This document shows positions 8,416 to 17,123 of a stretch of DNA of 64,000 nt, in pieces. The notes under the pieces are model-generated. The model did not search any database. It worked only from the letters and a program-made list of their open reading frames with translations, and had not been told where the DNA came from. Within the stretch, counting starts at the first letter, position 1. Each line of letters starts with the position of its first letter. The position numbers and the translations under genes are program-made. The stretch spans positions 62,001 to 126,000 of the forward strand of contig CAIJNL010000014.1 of assembly GCA_903822005.1 (NCBI GenBank). The letters run 5' to 3'. The DNA is from an uncultured Nitrospiraceae bacterium (GTDB taxonomy: Bacteria > Nitrospirota > Thermodesulfovibrionia > Thermodesulfovibrionales > Dissulfurispiraceae).

Positions 8416-10449
8416 TTATTTCAGTATCTGAATAAGGTTGCTGTAGTCGTCAGTCCATAAGCGCAGGCCCTGCTTTGATTCGAGCTCTTCAGCGGCCTTC
8501 TTTATCTCGCGCACCTTCAGGAGATCACGCGTGGATGTCATAAGCACCCAGTCAGAGGAATAAATTTCCGCATCTTCATTGCCATCGCCTCTTATCAATA
8601 CCGCCCGCTTGTCCAATTCGGAACGGGCCAGTTCAAGAACTGGCGCAAGGTTAAGGTGGCGATTGGAGATATGAATCGCAAGAATGCCATTTGGCTTTAG
8701 ATTCCTGAAATAGAGTTCCATTGCTTCGACTGTCAGCAGATGAACGGGAATAGAGTCGCTCGAAAAAGCGTCTACTACCAGCAGATCGTACTGCTGATCT
8801 TTTTCCCGTTCCAGCGTAAGCCTGCCGTCGCCGATCAGCACTTCGACCTTACCAGGACAATCAGATAGATAAGAGAATTCCTCAAAGGCGACCTTTTTTA
8901 CCAGTGGATCTATTTCATAAAAACGGAAGGTATCACCTTTTCTGGCATAAGAAGAAAGTGTGCCTACACCCAGGCCAATTATGCCAACACGTCTTGGTCC
9001 GGGCTGAAGGGAATTTATGGCCATGCCAACGCCGGACGAATCAGAATAATAAGAGAAACGTCCGTGACGCCGGGCCTCATCAGAAAACTGTATGCCGTGC
9101 GTGATAGTCCCATGGACCAGACTGCGGAACTCGTCATCCGTGCCTTTATTGATAATATCGACCTTAAGACCACCGTAGAAATCCCTTACGAGCAGGTGTG
9201 CTCTCTCTGTAAAAGAGTAGATGTAATAACTTGTAGATCCGAGAACGCCGAGGACCAAAAGTGCACAGACCGCATCAGTAAACCACCTTTTTCTGAAATT
9301 CACTGCAAACAGCAGGAAAGCACAGGCGTTCAGCGCTATTGCAAGCTCAAATGGACCCGAAAGAACTTTAGGCACGACTATACTGACAAGTACGCCGCCG
9401 GCGGCACCGCCGATCGAAATCATCATATAAAAAGTCGTCAGGTATTTTGGCGCCGGCTTTCTGAGCGCCAGCTCTCCGTGACAGAACATGCAGCAAAGGA
9501 AAAGACCTGAGCAGAACAACGGGATTGTGACCAATATTTCATAGTTATGGCCCCACTGGGTAATGACAAAGGCCATCGATCCAATGGCCGCGGTAATTAT
9601 CCAGGCGTACCAGTTCCTGCGGTACCACCCGCTGCGATCAAAGCAGAGAGTGAAACTGAACAGATAGAGACTGAGAGGCAAAATCCAGAGGAATGGAATG
9701 GAAGCAACATTCTGCGTCAGATAATTAGTTGTTGAAAGCAGAAGAATGGAGGCGCAGGTGGCAAGCAGAAACCAGACTGTCTTTTCTCTTACAGTCGGGG
9801 GGACCGTCTCCACTTCCTGCAAATCAATGGCACTTGAGTCTTCCAACGGCAGTGCCTTCCTGAACCTGAACGCATGCAAAGCGGTAATAATGCAGGCGCC
9901 GGCAAATAATGCATATGCAACCGACCAGCCATTGGATTGTCCAGACAGGGTAAAATGCGGCTCAATTAAAAAGGGATACGCCAGCAGGCCCAGAAGAGAA
10001 GACAGATTAGAGAGGGCGAACAGGCGATATGGAATGGCCTTTTGATAAATCCTTGCATACCAGCTTTGCAATAAAGGGCTTGTAGTCGAGAGCAGAAAAT
10101 AAGGAAGCCCTACTGAAGTCAAAAGAAGTATAAGCAAATGCAGGATGGGGTCAACACCGCTCATGATACGCAGATTATAATCCGGCACCACGGGAAGCAG
10201 CAGCAGGCTAAGCCCGATCAGCAGAATATGCGTGAATATCTGGCCCTTCGGGCTCAGGTAGTTAATCAGCCAATGCGCGTAAATATAACCGCCGAGGAGG
10301 ACCAGCTGAAAGAAGAGCATGCATGTTATCCAGACCGATGCGGCCCCGCCAAACCACGGCAGTATCATCTTTGCTATCATGGGCTGGACCTGAAACAAAA
10401 GAAAGGCGCTGATAAAGATTGTTGCGCCATACAGTAATTTATTTAACAT
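8416..10449 (-). CDS. Membrane protein fused to a spermidine-synthase-like domain
   Basis: The 677-residue protein has an N-terminal multi-helix membrane region (about residues 1-430) and a C-terminal Rossmann methyltransferase-like domain of the spermidine synthase family. The latter has IIGLGVGTLSSYARKGD (SAM/dcSAM loop), FRFYEIDPLV and YDLLVVDAFSSDSIPVHLLT. Such fusions are widespread and usually called spermidine synthase, but substrate and reaction are not established. The ATG at 10449 has GGAGAGG upstream; a longer in-frame start at 10518 lacks one. It is a single gene, and the terminator of the upstream gene lies at 10544-10574. Confidence 0.8.
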   Translation of the reverse strand: MLNKLLYGATIFISAFLLFQVQPMIAKMILPWFGGAASVWITCMLFFQLVLLGGYIYAHWLINYLSPKGQIFTHILLIGLSLLLLPVVPDYNLRIMSGVDPILHLLILLLTSVGLPYFLLSTTSPLLQSWYARIYQKAIPYRLFALSNLSSLLGLLAYPFLIEPHFTLSGQSNGWSVAYALFAGACIITALHAFRFRKALPLEDSSAIDLQEVETVPPTVREKTVWFLLATCASILLLSTTNYLTQNVASIPFLWILPLSLYLFSFTLCFDRSGWYRRNWYAWIITAAIGSMAFVITQWGHNYEILVTIPLFCSGLFLCCMFCHGELALRKPAPKYLTTFYMMISIGGAAGGVLVSIVVPKVLSGPFELAIALNACAFLLFAVNFRKRWFTDAVCALLVLGVLGSTSYYIYSFTERAHLLVRDFYGGLKVDIINKGTDDEFRSLVHGTITHGIQFSDEARRHGRFSYYSDSSGVGMAINSLQPGPRRVGIIGLGVGTLSSYARKGDTFRFYEIDPLVKKVAFEEFSYLSDCPGKVEVLIGDGRLTLEREKDQQYDLLVVDAFSSDSIPVHLLTVEAMELYFRNLKPNGILAIHISNRHLNLAPVLELARSELDKRAVLIRGDGNEDAEIYSSDWVLMTSTRDLLKVREIKKAAEELESKQGLRLWTDDYSNLIQILK

Positions 10450-10543
10450 GCACACCTCTCCCTGCTTGAATATATAAGTCCGTAATTTTCGGCCAAAGCA
10501 GAACGTATTGTCAAGCACAACAGTGCCCCGAAAGGAATAAAAA

Positions 10544-10574
10544 AAAAGGAGCAGTCATCATGACCGCTCCTTTT
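10544..10574 (-). terminator. Intrinsic terminator of the small basic-protein gene
   Basis: AAAAGGAGC and GCTCCTTTT form the stem base, extended inward by ATGAC/GTCAT pairing. On the minus strand it is followed by a run of eight or more T. It lies 19 bp past the stop at 10593. Confidence 0.85.
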
Positions 10575-10592
10575 CGTTCGTGAAACCCTTTG

Positions 10593-10775
10593 CTATTTTT
10601 TGTGAGTAGCGCAGAATTTAGATTTTCCGACTGCCATCTTCTTGCACTTGGTGCCTGCTGTCGTCTTTGCGCCGCAAGCAACTTTCTTAACGGGCGCAGC
10701 CTTCTTCACTGCTGCTTTTTTCTTCGGAGCCGCTTTCTTCTTTGCCGGTGCAGCTTTCTTTTTTGCTGTTGCCAT
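10593..10775 (-). CDS. Tiny histone-H1-like protein with Cys/His knuckle
   Basis: The 60-residue protein starts with a Lys/Ala/Pro-rich tail (about 1-31) like bacterial H1-type nucleoid proteins. It ends with a compact module CGAKTTAGTKCKK...FCATH (C34, C44, C55, H58) that resembles the DUF5763-type Cys3His motif. A GGAGG site precedes the ATG, a TATAAT box lies at 10809-10814 and a strong terminator follows, so it is a real, independently transcribed gene. DNA or RNA binding is inferred from composition; zinc binding is inferred from the Cys/His spacing. Confidence 0.75.
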   Translation of the reverse strand: MATAKKKAAPAKKKAAPKKKAAVKKAAPVKKVACGAKTTAGTKCKKMAVGKSKFCATHKK

Positions 10776-10808
10776 AAAAACACCTCCAGTGGTTTATGTG
10801 TTATATAA

Positions 10809-10836
10809 ATTATACCATGAAACAGTCTGAGTTGAA
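10809..10836 (-). promoter_or_regulatory. Sigma-70-type promoter of the small basic-protein gene
   Basis: On the minus strand a perfect TATAAT (10809-10814) is preceded, 16 bp upstream, by TTCAAC (10831-10836). The -35 match is weak, but position and downstream gene structure agree. Confidence 0.55.
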
Positions 10837-10926
10837 CCATTTTAAAAATCTGATTTATTTTTTTTGATTATGAGAGGCATGAATATTTCTGATCAAAATA
10901 TTTTTCAGTGCTTGATAATATCCTGA

Positions 10927-10956
10927 TGACAATTACGTGCGCGGGAGGATTATAAT
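10927..10956 (+). promoter_or_regulatory. Promoter of the racemase-aspartase unit
   Basis: TGACAA (10927-10932) and TATAAT (10951-10956) are separated by 18 bp, giving a start near 10963 and a leader of about 80 nt before the racemase ATG. The region 10837-10926 is AT-rich and holds nothing else I recognise. Confidence 0.55.
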
Positions 10957-11041
10957 AGATACAGGAAAGAAGGCGCGAAAGTTTTTATGTATTGCGTGGA
11001 AAATAGTTTTATAATATCGCGAATCAATGGAGGAGCATGAT

Positions 11042-11773
11042 ATGAAACGCAGAGAGAAAGTAGTAGGTGTTCTTGGCGGCATGGGGCCGGAAGCGACATC
11101 TGATTTTTTTCTCAAGGTCATAAGGGCGACACCCGCAACAACAGATCAGGAGCATCTCCAGATTCTTATCAATAACAACCCGAAAATATTTGACCGCACT
11201 GCTGCGGTCTTCGGCCGTGGACCCAGTCCGCTTCAGATGCTGATAGAAAGCGCCAGGTTACTCGAGGCGGCCGGTGCTGACTTTATCGCCATTCCGTGCG
11301 TTACCGCCCACTATTTTCACGGCCCCCTCCAGAAAGAGATTAAAATTCCTGTCCTGCATATCGCGGAGGAGACTATTAATTATCTGGCAAGGAAATATCC
11401 TGAGGTCAAAACTGTGGGGGTCCTGGCCACTACCGGAACATTAAAAGCCAACATTTTTGAAATCTTCTGCGCAAAATTCAAAATTGCGGTCATTAAACCG
11501 ACGGAAGAGATCCAGACATCAAAAGTTGGTGAAGCTATATTCGGATGCGAAGGCATCAAGACCAAAGGCCCCTGTGACGCTTCCAGAAAACTTATGCGCG
11601 AAGCGGCTCAAACCCTTATCGATCGCGGCGCTCAGGCGATCATCGCAGGCTGTACTGAAGTGCCTCTTGTACTAAAGGATGGGGACCTTTCTGTTCCTGT
11701 ACTCGATACTCTCAGCATCCTTGCCGAAAGCACAGTGGCATTTGCGATGTCAGAAATCGGGGGCGCTAAATAA
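11042..11773 (+). CDS. Aspartate/glutamate racemase family protein
   Basis: The 243-residue protein carries the family start VLGGMGPEAT and two candidate catalytic cysteines, C86 in IPCVTAH and C204 in AGCTEVPL. These enzymes interconvert D- and L-Asp or Glu without cofactor, by two-base chemistry. The usual CNT around the first cysteine is CVT here, which may affect specificity. I start at 11042 because GGAGGAG is 8 bp upstream; the ATG at 11027 contains that SD. Aspartase follows 81 bp downstream on the same strand and an amino-acid symporter after that, so aspartate is the most likely substrate. Confidence 0.82.
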   Translation: MKRREKVVGVLGGMGPEATSDFFLKVIRATPATTDQEHLQILINNNPKIFDRTAAVFGRGPSPLQMLIESARLLEAAGADFIAIPCVTAHYFHGPLQKEIKIPVLHIAEETINYLARKYPEVKTVGVLATTGTLKANIFEIFCAKFKIAVIKPTEEIQTSKVGEAIFGCEGIKTKGPCDASRKLMREAAQTLIDRGAQAIIAGCTEVPLVLKDGDLSVPVLDTLSILAESTVAFAMSEIGGAK

Positions 11774-11854
11774 AAAAAGGAATAAGGGATGCACAGCGCC
11801 GCACGGTTTATGTTTGAATGCAGGATTTCATAAGCCTGAAGAGGAGGTCCACCA

Positions 11855-13342
11855 ATGGCTAAGGTTAAAAAGGACAATGCAGGAGTAAGCGGCCGGCCGG
11901 ATGACAAATCCCCTGCCCAAGAAACCAGGAAGGCCACAAAAGACATGCGGCATGAGCATGATCTGCTGGGCGACATGCTTATCCCTGCCAATTGTTACTA
12001 CGGGATCCAGACCAGACGGGCCAAAGACAATTTCAAGATCACAGGCGTTCCGATTTCACACATACCCGAAATGATACGCGCCCTCGCATGCGTCAAGAAG
12101 GCCGCTGCCCTTGCCAATCTCGACCTTGGGCTTTTGCAGGCAAACATCGCAAAGGCCATAGCAAGTGCCTGTGACGAAATCATGGAGGGCAGACTGCACA
12201 AGGAGTTTGTTGTTGATGTCATCCAGGGAGGCGCCGGCACCTCGACCAACATGAATGCCAATGAAGTCATTGCGAACAGGGCGCTGGAGATACTCGGTCA
12301 TGAAAAGGGCAGATACGATATAATCCATCCGAACAACCATGTCAACTGTTCACAGTCTACCAATGACGTATACCCCACGGCGTTCAGGCTGGCCCTTTAT
12401 GTGAAATTGGGCAGACTCATGGAAGAGATGCGGGTGCTTGAGAACTCTTTTATGGCAAAGGGGGTCGAATTTTCAGACGTCATCAAAATGGGCCGCACGC
12501 AGCTGCAGGATGCGGTCCCGATGACCCTCGGCCAGCAGTTCTCAGCATACGCCACAACGGTCGGTGAAGATATATCCCGCGTACAGGAATCCCAGCAGCT
12601 CATAAAGGAAATCAACCTCGGAGCAACAGCCATAGGGACCGGCATTTGCGCGCCCCAGGGCTATACCCGGATCGTGACTGAAAAACTGAGAAGCATTACC
12701 GGGATACCGGTTGTAACCTCTGCGAATCTGATCGAGGCAACCTGGGACACGGGGGCCTATGTAACGATTTCAGGCGTGCTCAAGCGGATCGCGCTGAAAC
12801 TCTCAAAAATATGCAGCGATCTCAGGTTGCTTTCGTCTGGGCCGAGATGCGGGTTTAACGAAATTAAACTGCCTCCCATGCAGCCAGGATCCTCTATTAT
12901 GCCCGGGAAGGTAAATCCGGTAATTCCGGAGGTCGTCAACCAGATAGCCTTCCAGGTTGTTGGGGCTGACGTCACCGTCAGCTTTGCGGCGGAAGCCGGC
13001 CAGCTTGAGCTTAATGTAATGGAACCGGTCATCGCGTACAATATATTTCAGTCGATCGACATGCTCAAGAGAGGCTGCCGCATACTGGCCGAAAAATGCG
13101 TTGACGGAATAACGGCCAACAAGGAACGCTGTCGTGAACTGGTCGTAAACAGCATAGGGATAGTTACGGCCCTGAACCCTTATATTGGTTATGAGAATTC
13201 AACGGCCATTGCCAAAGAGGCCCTCGAAAAGAACCGTTCTGTTTATGACCTTGTGCTCGAAAGAGGGCTGTTGACAAGGGAGAAGCTGGACGAAATACTA
13301 TCTCCTGAAAACATGGTCTGTCAGGGTAATATAAGGCCTTAG
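11855..13342 (+). CDS. aspA: Aspartate ammonia-lyase (aspartase)
   Basis: The 495-residue protein belongs to the fumarase/aspartase superfamily, which deaminates L-aspartate to fumarate and ammonia. It shows the signature GSSIMPGKVNPV at about 345-356, the GGAGTSTNMNANEV block and the VNCSQSTNDVYPTAFR block. Relative to E. coli aspartase (478 residues, from memory) it has an extra charged N-terminal extension of about 30 residues before HEHDLLGDM. AGGAGG lies before the ATG. Placement after an Asp/Glu racemase and before a dicarboxylate symporter suggests fermentative or respiratory use of aspartate as a fumarate source. Confidence 0.9.
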   Translation: MAKVKKDNAGVSGRPDDKSPAQETRKATKDMRHEHDLLGDMLIPANCYYGIQTRRAKDNFKITGVPISHIPEMIRALACVKKAAALANLDLGLLQANIAKAIASACDEIMEGRLHKEFVVDVIQGGAGTSTNMNANEVIANRALEILGHEKGRYDIIHPNNHVNCSQSTNDVYPTAFRLALYVKLGRLMEEMRVLENSFMAKGVEFSDVIKMGRTQLQDAVPMTLGQQFSAYATTVGEDISRVQESQQLIKEINLGATAIGTGICAPQGYTRIVTEKLRSITGIPVVTSANLIEATWDTGAYVTISGVLKRIALKLSKICSDLRLLSSGPRCGFNEIKLPPMQPGSSIMPGKVNPVIPEVVNQIAFQVVGADVTVSFAAEAGQLELNVMEPVIAYNIFQSIDMLKRGCRILAEKCVDGITANKERCRELVVNSIGIVTALNPYIGYENSTAIAKEALEKNRSVYDLVLERGLLTREKLDEILSPENMVCQGNIRP

Positions 13343-13367
13343 CGGACGGTCAGGTCCAACTTTTGCG

Positions 13368-13389
13368 TGAAACCGGAGGTGCGGTTTCA
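13368..13389 (+). terminator. Hairpin downstream of aspA
   Basis: TGAAACCG and CGGTTTCA form a perfect 8-bp stem with loop GAGGTG, 26 bp after the aspA stop. There is no clear T-run, so termination would be partial. A new promoter follows at 13437. Confidence 0.45.
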
Positions 13390-13436
13390 GTTAATATGAC
13401 TTGCGGGAAGGTCTATTATAACGCGGGCTTGCATAT

Positions 13437-13465
13437 CTGCAAAATGCAATAGAAAATGCTATACT
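13437..13465 (+). promoter_or_regulatory. Promoter of the dicarboxylate/amino-acid symporter
   Basis: CTGCAA (13437-13442) and TATACT (13460-13465) have 17-bp spacing. The leader contains a 7-bp hairpin, AGACCGG/CCGGTCT, at 13492-13510, 34 bp before the gene start. Confidence 0.5.
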
Positions 13466-13544
13466 TTAATCAAAAAAGTATCCGGTTGCAGAGACCGGCT
13501 TGACCGGTCTGTCAACAAAATAATTCATAGGCAGGGAGGGGTTC

Positions 13545-14780
13545 ATGGACGTTGGCACAACTAGTCCGAAAAAGAGCAAGTTTCCTTTATGGCTGCAAAT
13601 TCTTGTGGGTCTGATCGTAGGTATAATTGTAGGATTTATCTGGCCGGAGGTAGGCAAACCGCTTCAGCCGGTAGGCACGGCCTTCATCAAAGCAATCAAG
13701 ATGATAGTCATGCCTCTCGTATTCAGCGCAGTTGTTCTCGGCATTTATAAAATGGGGTCTAACCTTAAGCAACTGGGCAGACTCGGACTTCTTGCTTTTT
13801 TCTGGTTTTATCTTGCCACGGGGTTCTCTGTAGCGCTCGGAATCAGTCTGAATGCAATTTTCCATCCGGCAGCTGGCGTGTCCCTTGCCGCGACAGGCGC
13901 GCTACCGCAGAACCTGGCTACATCCATTGACTGGGTCAAATTCTTCCTCGACATCATCCCGCAGAATATAGTTGATACAGTCGCAAAGCAGCAGATAATC
14001 CCGACGCTGTTCTTCGCTATCTGTTTCGGTCTCAGTCTCGCGGCAATCAAAGAGGCTGGGGAACCGGTAGTAGCAGTGCTGGAAGGAATAATGAAAGCCA
14101 TGTTCGTGCTTACGCAGGGCGTGGTAGCAACGGCCCCGTTTGCAGTTGCTGCTATCATGGCATGGGTCATCGCCACGCAGGGCGCAACTCTGCTGCTCGC
14201 CATGGCCAAGCTTATCGGCGTACTGTATATAGGTCTATTCGTTGTCATGCTTCTCTTCTGGTTAATCCTCTGGATGCTCAAGGAAAATCCTTTCACTACA
14301 ACCAGAAAAGTTATGGAACCGTTGCTGCTGGCGTTCACCACTGCTTCTTCTGAGGTAACGCTGCCGGTACATATGCAGATACTCGAAAAGGCCGGCATTC
14401 CGAACAAAGTAGTTTCGTTCGTCCTGCCTCTGGGATACAGCTTCAACCTGGATGGCGCGGCGCTTTATCAGTCACTGGTCGTATGCTTCCTTGCAGAAGC
14501 CTATGGCCTGCACCTCGATATGGCTTCGATAATTACGATCCTGATCACAACTCTTATTGCCAACAAGGGAACGGCCAACGTCCCTGCTGCATCGCTGGTT
14601 GTTCTGGCGGTCATCCTTACTTCCATCGGCCTGCCTGTAGAGGCGATAGCGATTGTCGCCGGCGTCGACAGGTTTATGGACATGGGCCGCACCACAGTCA
14701 ATGTGTTCGGCAACACGATTGCTGCCATTCTTCTCTACAAGTTTGGCGGAAAGCATCTGGCTGACGAAACATTGGCCTAA
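13545..14780 (+). CDS. Dicarboxylate/amino acid:cation symporter (DAACS/SDF family)
   Basis: The 411-residue membrane protein matches the GltP/DctA/GltPh family, which imports glutamate, aspartate or C4-dicarboxylates with Na+ or H+. Hallmarks are the hairpin motif TASSEVTLPV near residue 265, the substrate/Na+ region FNLDGAALYQ near 300 and NKGTANVPAASLV, followed by GVDRFMDMGRTTVNVFGN. It has its own promoter-like sequence and a strong terminator after it. The neighbours racemase and aspartase suggest D/L-aspartate uptake, but the sequence alone does not separate amino-acid from dicarboxylate carriers. Confidence 0.88.
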   Translation: MDVGTTSPKKSKFPLWLQILVGLIVGIIVGFIWPEVGKPLQPVGTAFIKAIKMIVMPLVFSAVVLGIYKMGSNLKQLGRLGLLAFFWFYLATGFSVALGISLNAIFHPAAGVSLAATGALPQNLATSIDWVKFFLDIIPQNIVDTVAKQQIIPTLFFAICFGLSLAAIKEAGEPVVAVLEGIMKAMFVLTQGVVATAPFAVAAIMAWVIATQGATLLLAMAKLIGVLYIGLFVVMLLFWLILWMLKENPFTTTRKVMEPLLLAFTTASSEVTLPVHMQILEKAGIPNKVVSFVLPLGYSFNLDGAALYQSLVVCFLAEAYGLHLDMASIITILITTLIANKGTANVPAASLVVLAVILTSIGLPVEAIAIVAGVDRFMDMGRTTVNVFGNTIAAILLYKFGGKHLADETLA

Positions 14781-14796
14781 AGGCAATCTATTTTCC

Positions 14797-14829
14797 GGGG
14801 GGATGCGCCATGCAAAGGCACATCCCCCC
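14797..14829 (+). terminator. Intrinsic terminator after the symporter
   Basis: GGGGGGATG and CATCCCCCC form a 9-bp GC-rich stem followed by ATTTTG. It lies 17 bp past the stop codon, between two convergent genes. Confidence 0.75.
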
Positions 14830-14884
14830 ATTTTGTTTCCATCCCGGACATAAGCCTGAGCACCTCACGGAAGTCCGGCTTTCT

Positions 14885-15883
14885 CTAATCCCTGAAGGTG
14901 TCCAGATAAGCAAAGAGGGCCTGTGAGCCGCCCGTATGTATAAAGAGCACCTTCTCTCCCTTTTTGAAATAGCCCTTCCTGACAAGATCTATCAGCCCTG
15001 CCATGGCCTTGCCGGTATAAACGGGATCGAGAAGTATACCCTCTGTCCTGGCTAACAGTTTGACAGCCTCAATCATACCTGGGGTCGGAAGCGAATATCC
15101 CGGCCCGACATAATCCGCAAAACAGGTTACCGCGCTTCGCGGTATCTCGCTTTTGACTCCGGCAAGGGCCGCTGTCTTTTGCACCATGCCATATACCAGC
15201 TCTTCCTGCGCCTCTTTTGGACGGCTTACATTGATGCCTGTCACAGGAATGTTGCTGTTGTTTCCGTAAAGTCCGACAACCAGCCCGGTGTGTGTACCTG
15301 AACTGCCGCTGGCAGCAACAACGTGATCAAATGATGTCTGCATTTCGAATGACTGGGACAGCAATTCCTCGGCACAGGCCACATAACCAAGGGCGCCGAG
15401 AGGATTGGATGCGCCTACAGGTATGACATACCCCTTGCGTCCAATAGCAGCGAGCTCATCCGCCTCTTTCTGCATCTCTTCCAGCATGTTGGTCCCGCCC
15501 TTTACGACCCTTGTCTTTTCTACTCCGAGCAGGCCGAAGAGGAAGTTGTTGCCGCTAGCTTCCGGTTTATAGCTGCCGGGGACCCGCTCTTCAAGAATGA
15601 GTCTGCATTGCAGGCCCTCTTTTTTTGCGGCTGCCAGGGTGAGACGGCAGTGGTTGGACTGGACAGCACCGCCCGTGACGAGCGTATCAGCCCCCTGTGC
15701 GAGAGCGTCAGCAACCACAAACTCGAGTTTGCGGAGTTTGTTGCCGCCCCCCGCGAAGCCGAGTATGTCATCCCTCTTGATATATATGGTTGCCCCCCCG
15801 AGTGCGGCGGTAAAACGGGGCATCAGCTCGATAGCTGATCTGCCCTGCAGATAATTTCTTCTGGGAAATCGCGCGAGATTCAT
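14885..15883 (-). CDS. dcyD: D-cysteine desulfhydrase / ACC-deaminase family PLP enzyme
   Basis: The 332-residue protein is a fold-type II PLP enzyme. PLP lysine K49 lies in GGGNKLRKLE, substrate-pocket QSNH follows at about 75-78, and the phosphate loop is ASGSSGTHTG. Family members remove H2S and ammonia from D-cysteine, or deaminate 1-aminocyclopropane-1-carboxylate; some act on 3-chloro-D-alanine or L-cysteate. It is the last gene of a four-gene leftward run (OCD, DSD1, ThrC-like, this gene), each about 35-65 bp apart. That context hints at a D-amino-acid or 3-substituted-aspartate substrate rather than simple cysteine detoxification. The gene symbol names the family only. Confidence 0.75.
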   Translation of the reverse strand: MNLARFPRRNYLQGRSAIELMPRFTAALGGATIYIKRDDILGFAGGGNKLRKLEFVVADALAQGADTLVTGGAVQSNHCRLTLAAAKKEGLQCRLILEERVPGSYKPEASGNNFLFGLLGVEKTRVVKGGTNMLEEMQKEADELAAIGRKGYVIPVGASNPLGALGYVACAEELLSQSFEMQTSFDHVVAASGSSGTHTGLVVGLYGNNSNIPVTGINVSRPKEAQEELVYGMVQKTAALAGVKSEIPRSAVTCFADYVGPGYSLPTPGMIEAVKLLARTEGILLDPVYTGKAMAGLIDLVRKGYFKKGEKVLFIHTGGSQALFAYLDTFRD

Positions 15884-15945
15884 TTATACGTCCTCCTTTA
15901 AATTGGAATGCAGCTTAATTAATACCGGGATTAAAACAGTCGAGG

Positions 15946-17067
15946 CTAACCCTGCAGCATGCCCAGGGCCGCTCCTATCTTGTCTGTTGCCTTCAGCCCA
16001 TGTCCGCTGACAAGGACGACTGTCGTCTCATTTTCCTTAAGATGGCCCTGCCCTGCCAGGCGGCTTATGCCCGCAAAAGTCATCGCTGATGTCGGCTCCA
16101 TATAGTAACCCAGCCGCGCAAGGCGTTTGAGGGCAGGCATTATTTCTTCCTCAGGTACAGCCACTGACGAACCTTCAGAATCGCGCAGGGCGGCGACTAT
16201 CTGCTGCAGCTTCACCGGGTTGGTTAGGGCAACTCCTTCTGCTATCGTTCCCGACCAGACACCAGGTGCCAGTCCCTGCAGAGCGCAATGTATCGGGCTG
16301 CAGTTGGCGGCCTGCACCGCGTAGATGCGTGGAATTGATTCTATCTCGCCCGCCTCAACGAGTTCCGAGAATCCTTTGTATACGCCAAGCACCGAACTTC
16401 CTCCGCCCGCAGGCAGGACAACATTATCCGGTGCCTTCCAGCCAAGCTGCTCCCATATCTCAAAGGCAAGGGTTTTGACGCCCTCGACAAAGAGCGGATG
16501 CCAGTTATGGCTGGCATAAAAGGATTTCCTGCCTGCCTCAATGGCGGCGACAGTGACGTCATCACGCGTGCCGGTAATCTTATTGATCTTCGCCCCATGA
16601 GCCGCGATCTGCACCTGCTTTCCGACTGCGGCATGTGCGGGCACAAAGATATTGCAGCGGATGCCTGCAGCGGCGCAGTAAGTTGCAGCTGCCGCTGCCG
16701 CGTTGCCGGAAGAGTCATCTACTATCTCGGGGACGCCGAGTTTGGCCAGGAAATTAATGAGGATGGAAGCGCCGCGGTCCTTGAATGAACCGCTAGGCAT
16801 AATCGAATCGAGCTTAATATGAATGGTCCTGTTATCCATTTTGACCGGCACGAGAGGGGTGAAGCCTTCTCCGAATCTCGTGGCAGTCTCATCCAGTTTT
16901 ATCGGCAGCGCCTTTTGATAACGCCATAAAGACCGGTCATCCTGCATGACATCCCTGCGCTTCAAAAGTTCCGTGCCTTCGATGCTCAGCACTCCCCCGC
17001 AGTCGCATTGCCAGACCAGATCGGACATCCCGTATTTTTTCTTACAGGCCGTGCAATAGTAATTCAC
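15946..17067 (-). CDS. thrC: Threonine synthase-like PLP enzyme
   Basis: The 373-residue protein has the threonine-synthase layout. A short N-terminal Cys ribbon (C5, C8, C21, C23) leads to the PLP lysine K96 in SGSFKDRGA, a DDSSGNAAAAAATYCAAAG cofactor segment and a C-terminal VVLVSGHGLK. True threonine synthase converts O-phosphohomoserine to threonine. No hom or thrB gene is present here, and the gene sits among enzymes for D- and 3-hydroxy-amino acids. A catabolic beta- or gamma-elimination/replacement role is therefore possible. The family call is firm; the biosynthetic function is uncertain. Confidence 0.75.
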   Translation of the reverse strand: MNYYCTACKKKYGMSDLVWQCDCGGVLSIEGTELLKRRDVMQDDRSLWRYQKALPIKLDETATRFGEGFTPLVPVKMDNRTIHIKLDSIMPSGSFKDRGASILINFLAKLGVPEIVDDSSGNAAAAAATYCAAAGIRCNIFVPAHAAVGKQVQIAAHGAKINKITGTRDDVTVAAIEAGRKSFYASHNWHPLFVEGVKTLAFEIWEQLGWKAPDNVVLPAGGGSSVLGVYKGFSELVEAGEIESIPRIYAVQAANCSPIHCALQGLAPGVWSGTIAEGVALTNPVKLQQIVAALRDSEGSSVAVPEEEIMPALKRLARLGYYMEPTSAMTFAGISRLAGQGHLKENETTVVLVSGHGLKATDKIGAALGMLQG

Positions 17068-17123
17068 AAATATTCCCCCTCTGTTGCTTCAGTAAATATT
17101 ATGACGGCATCGGGACGACCGGC

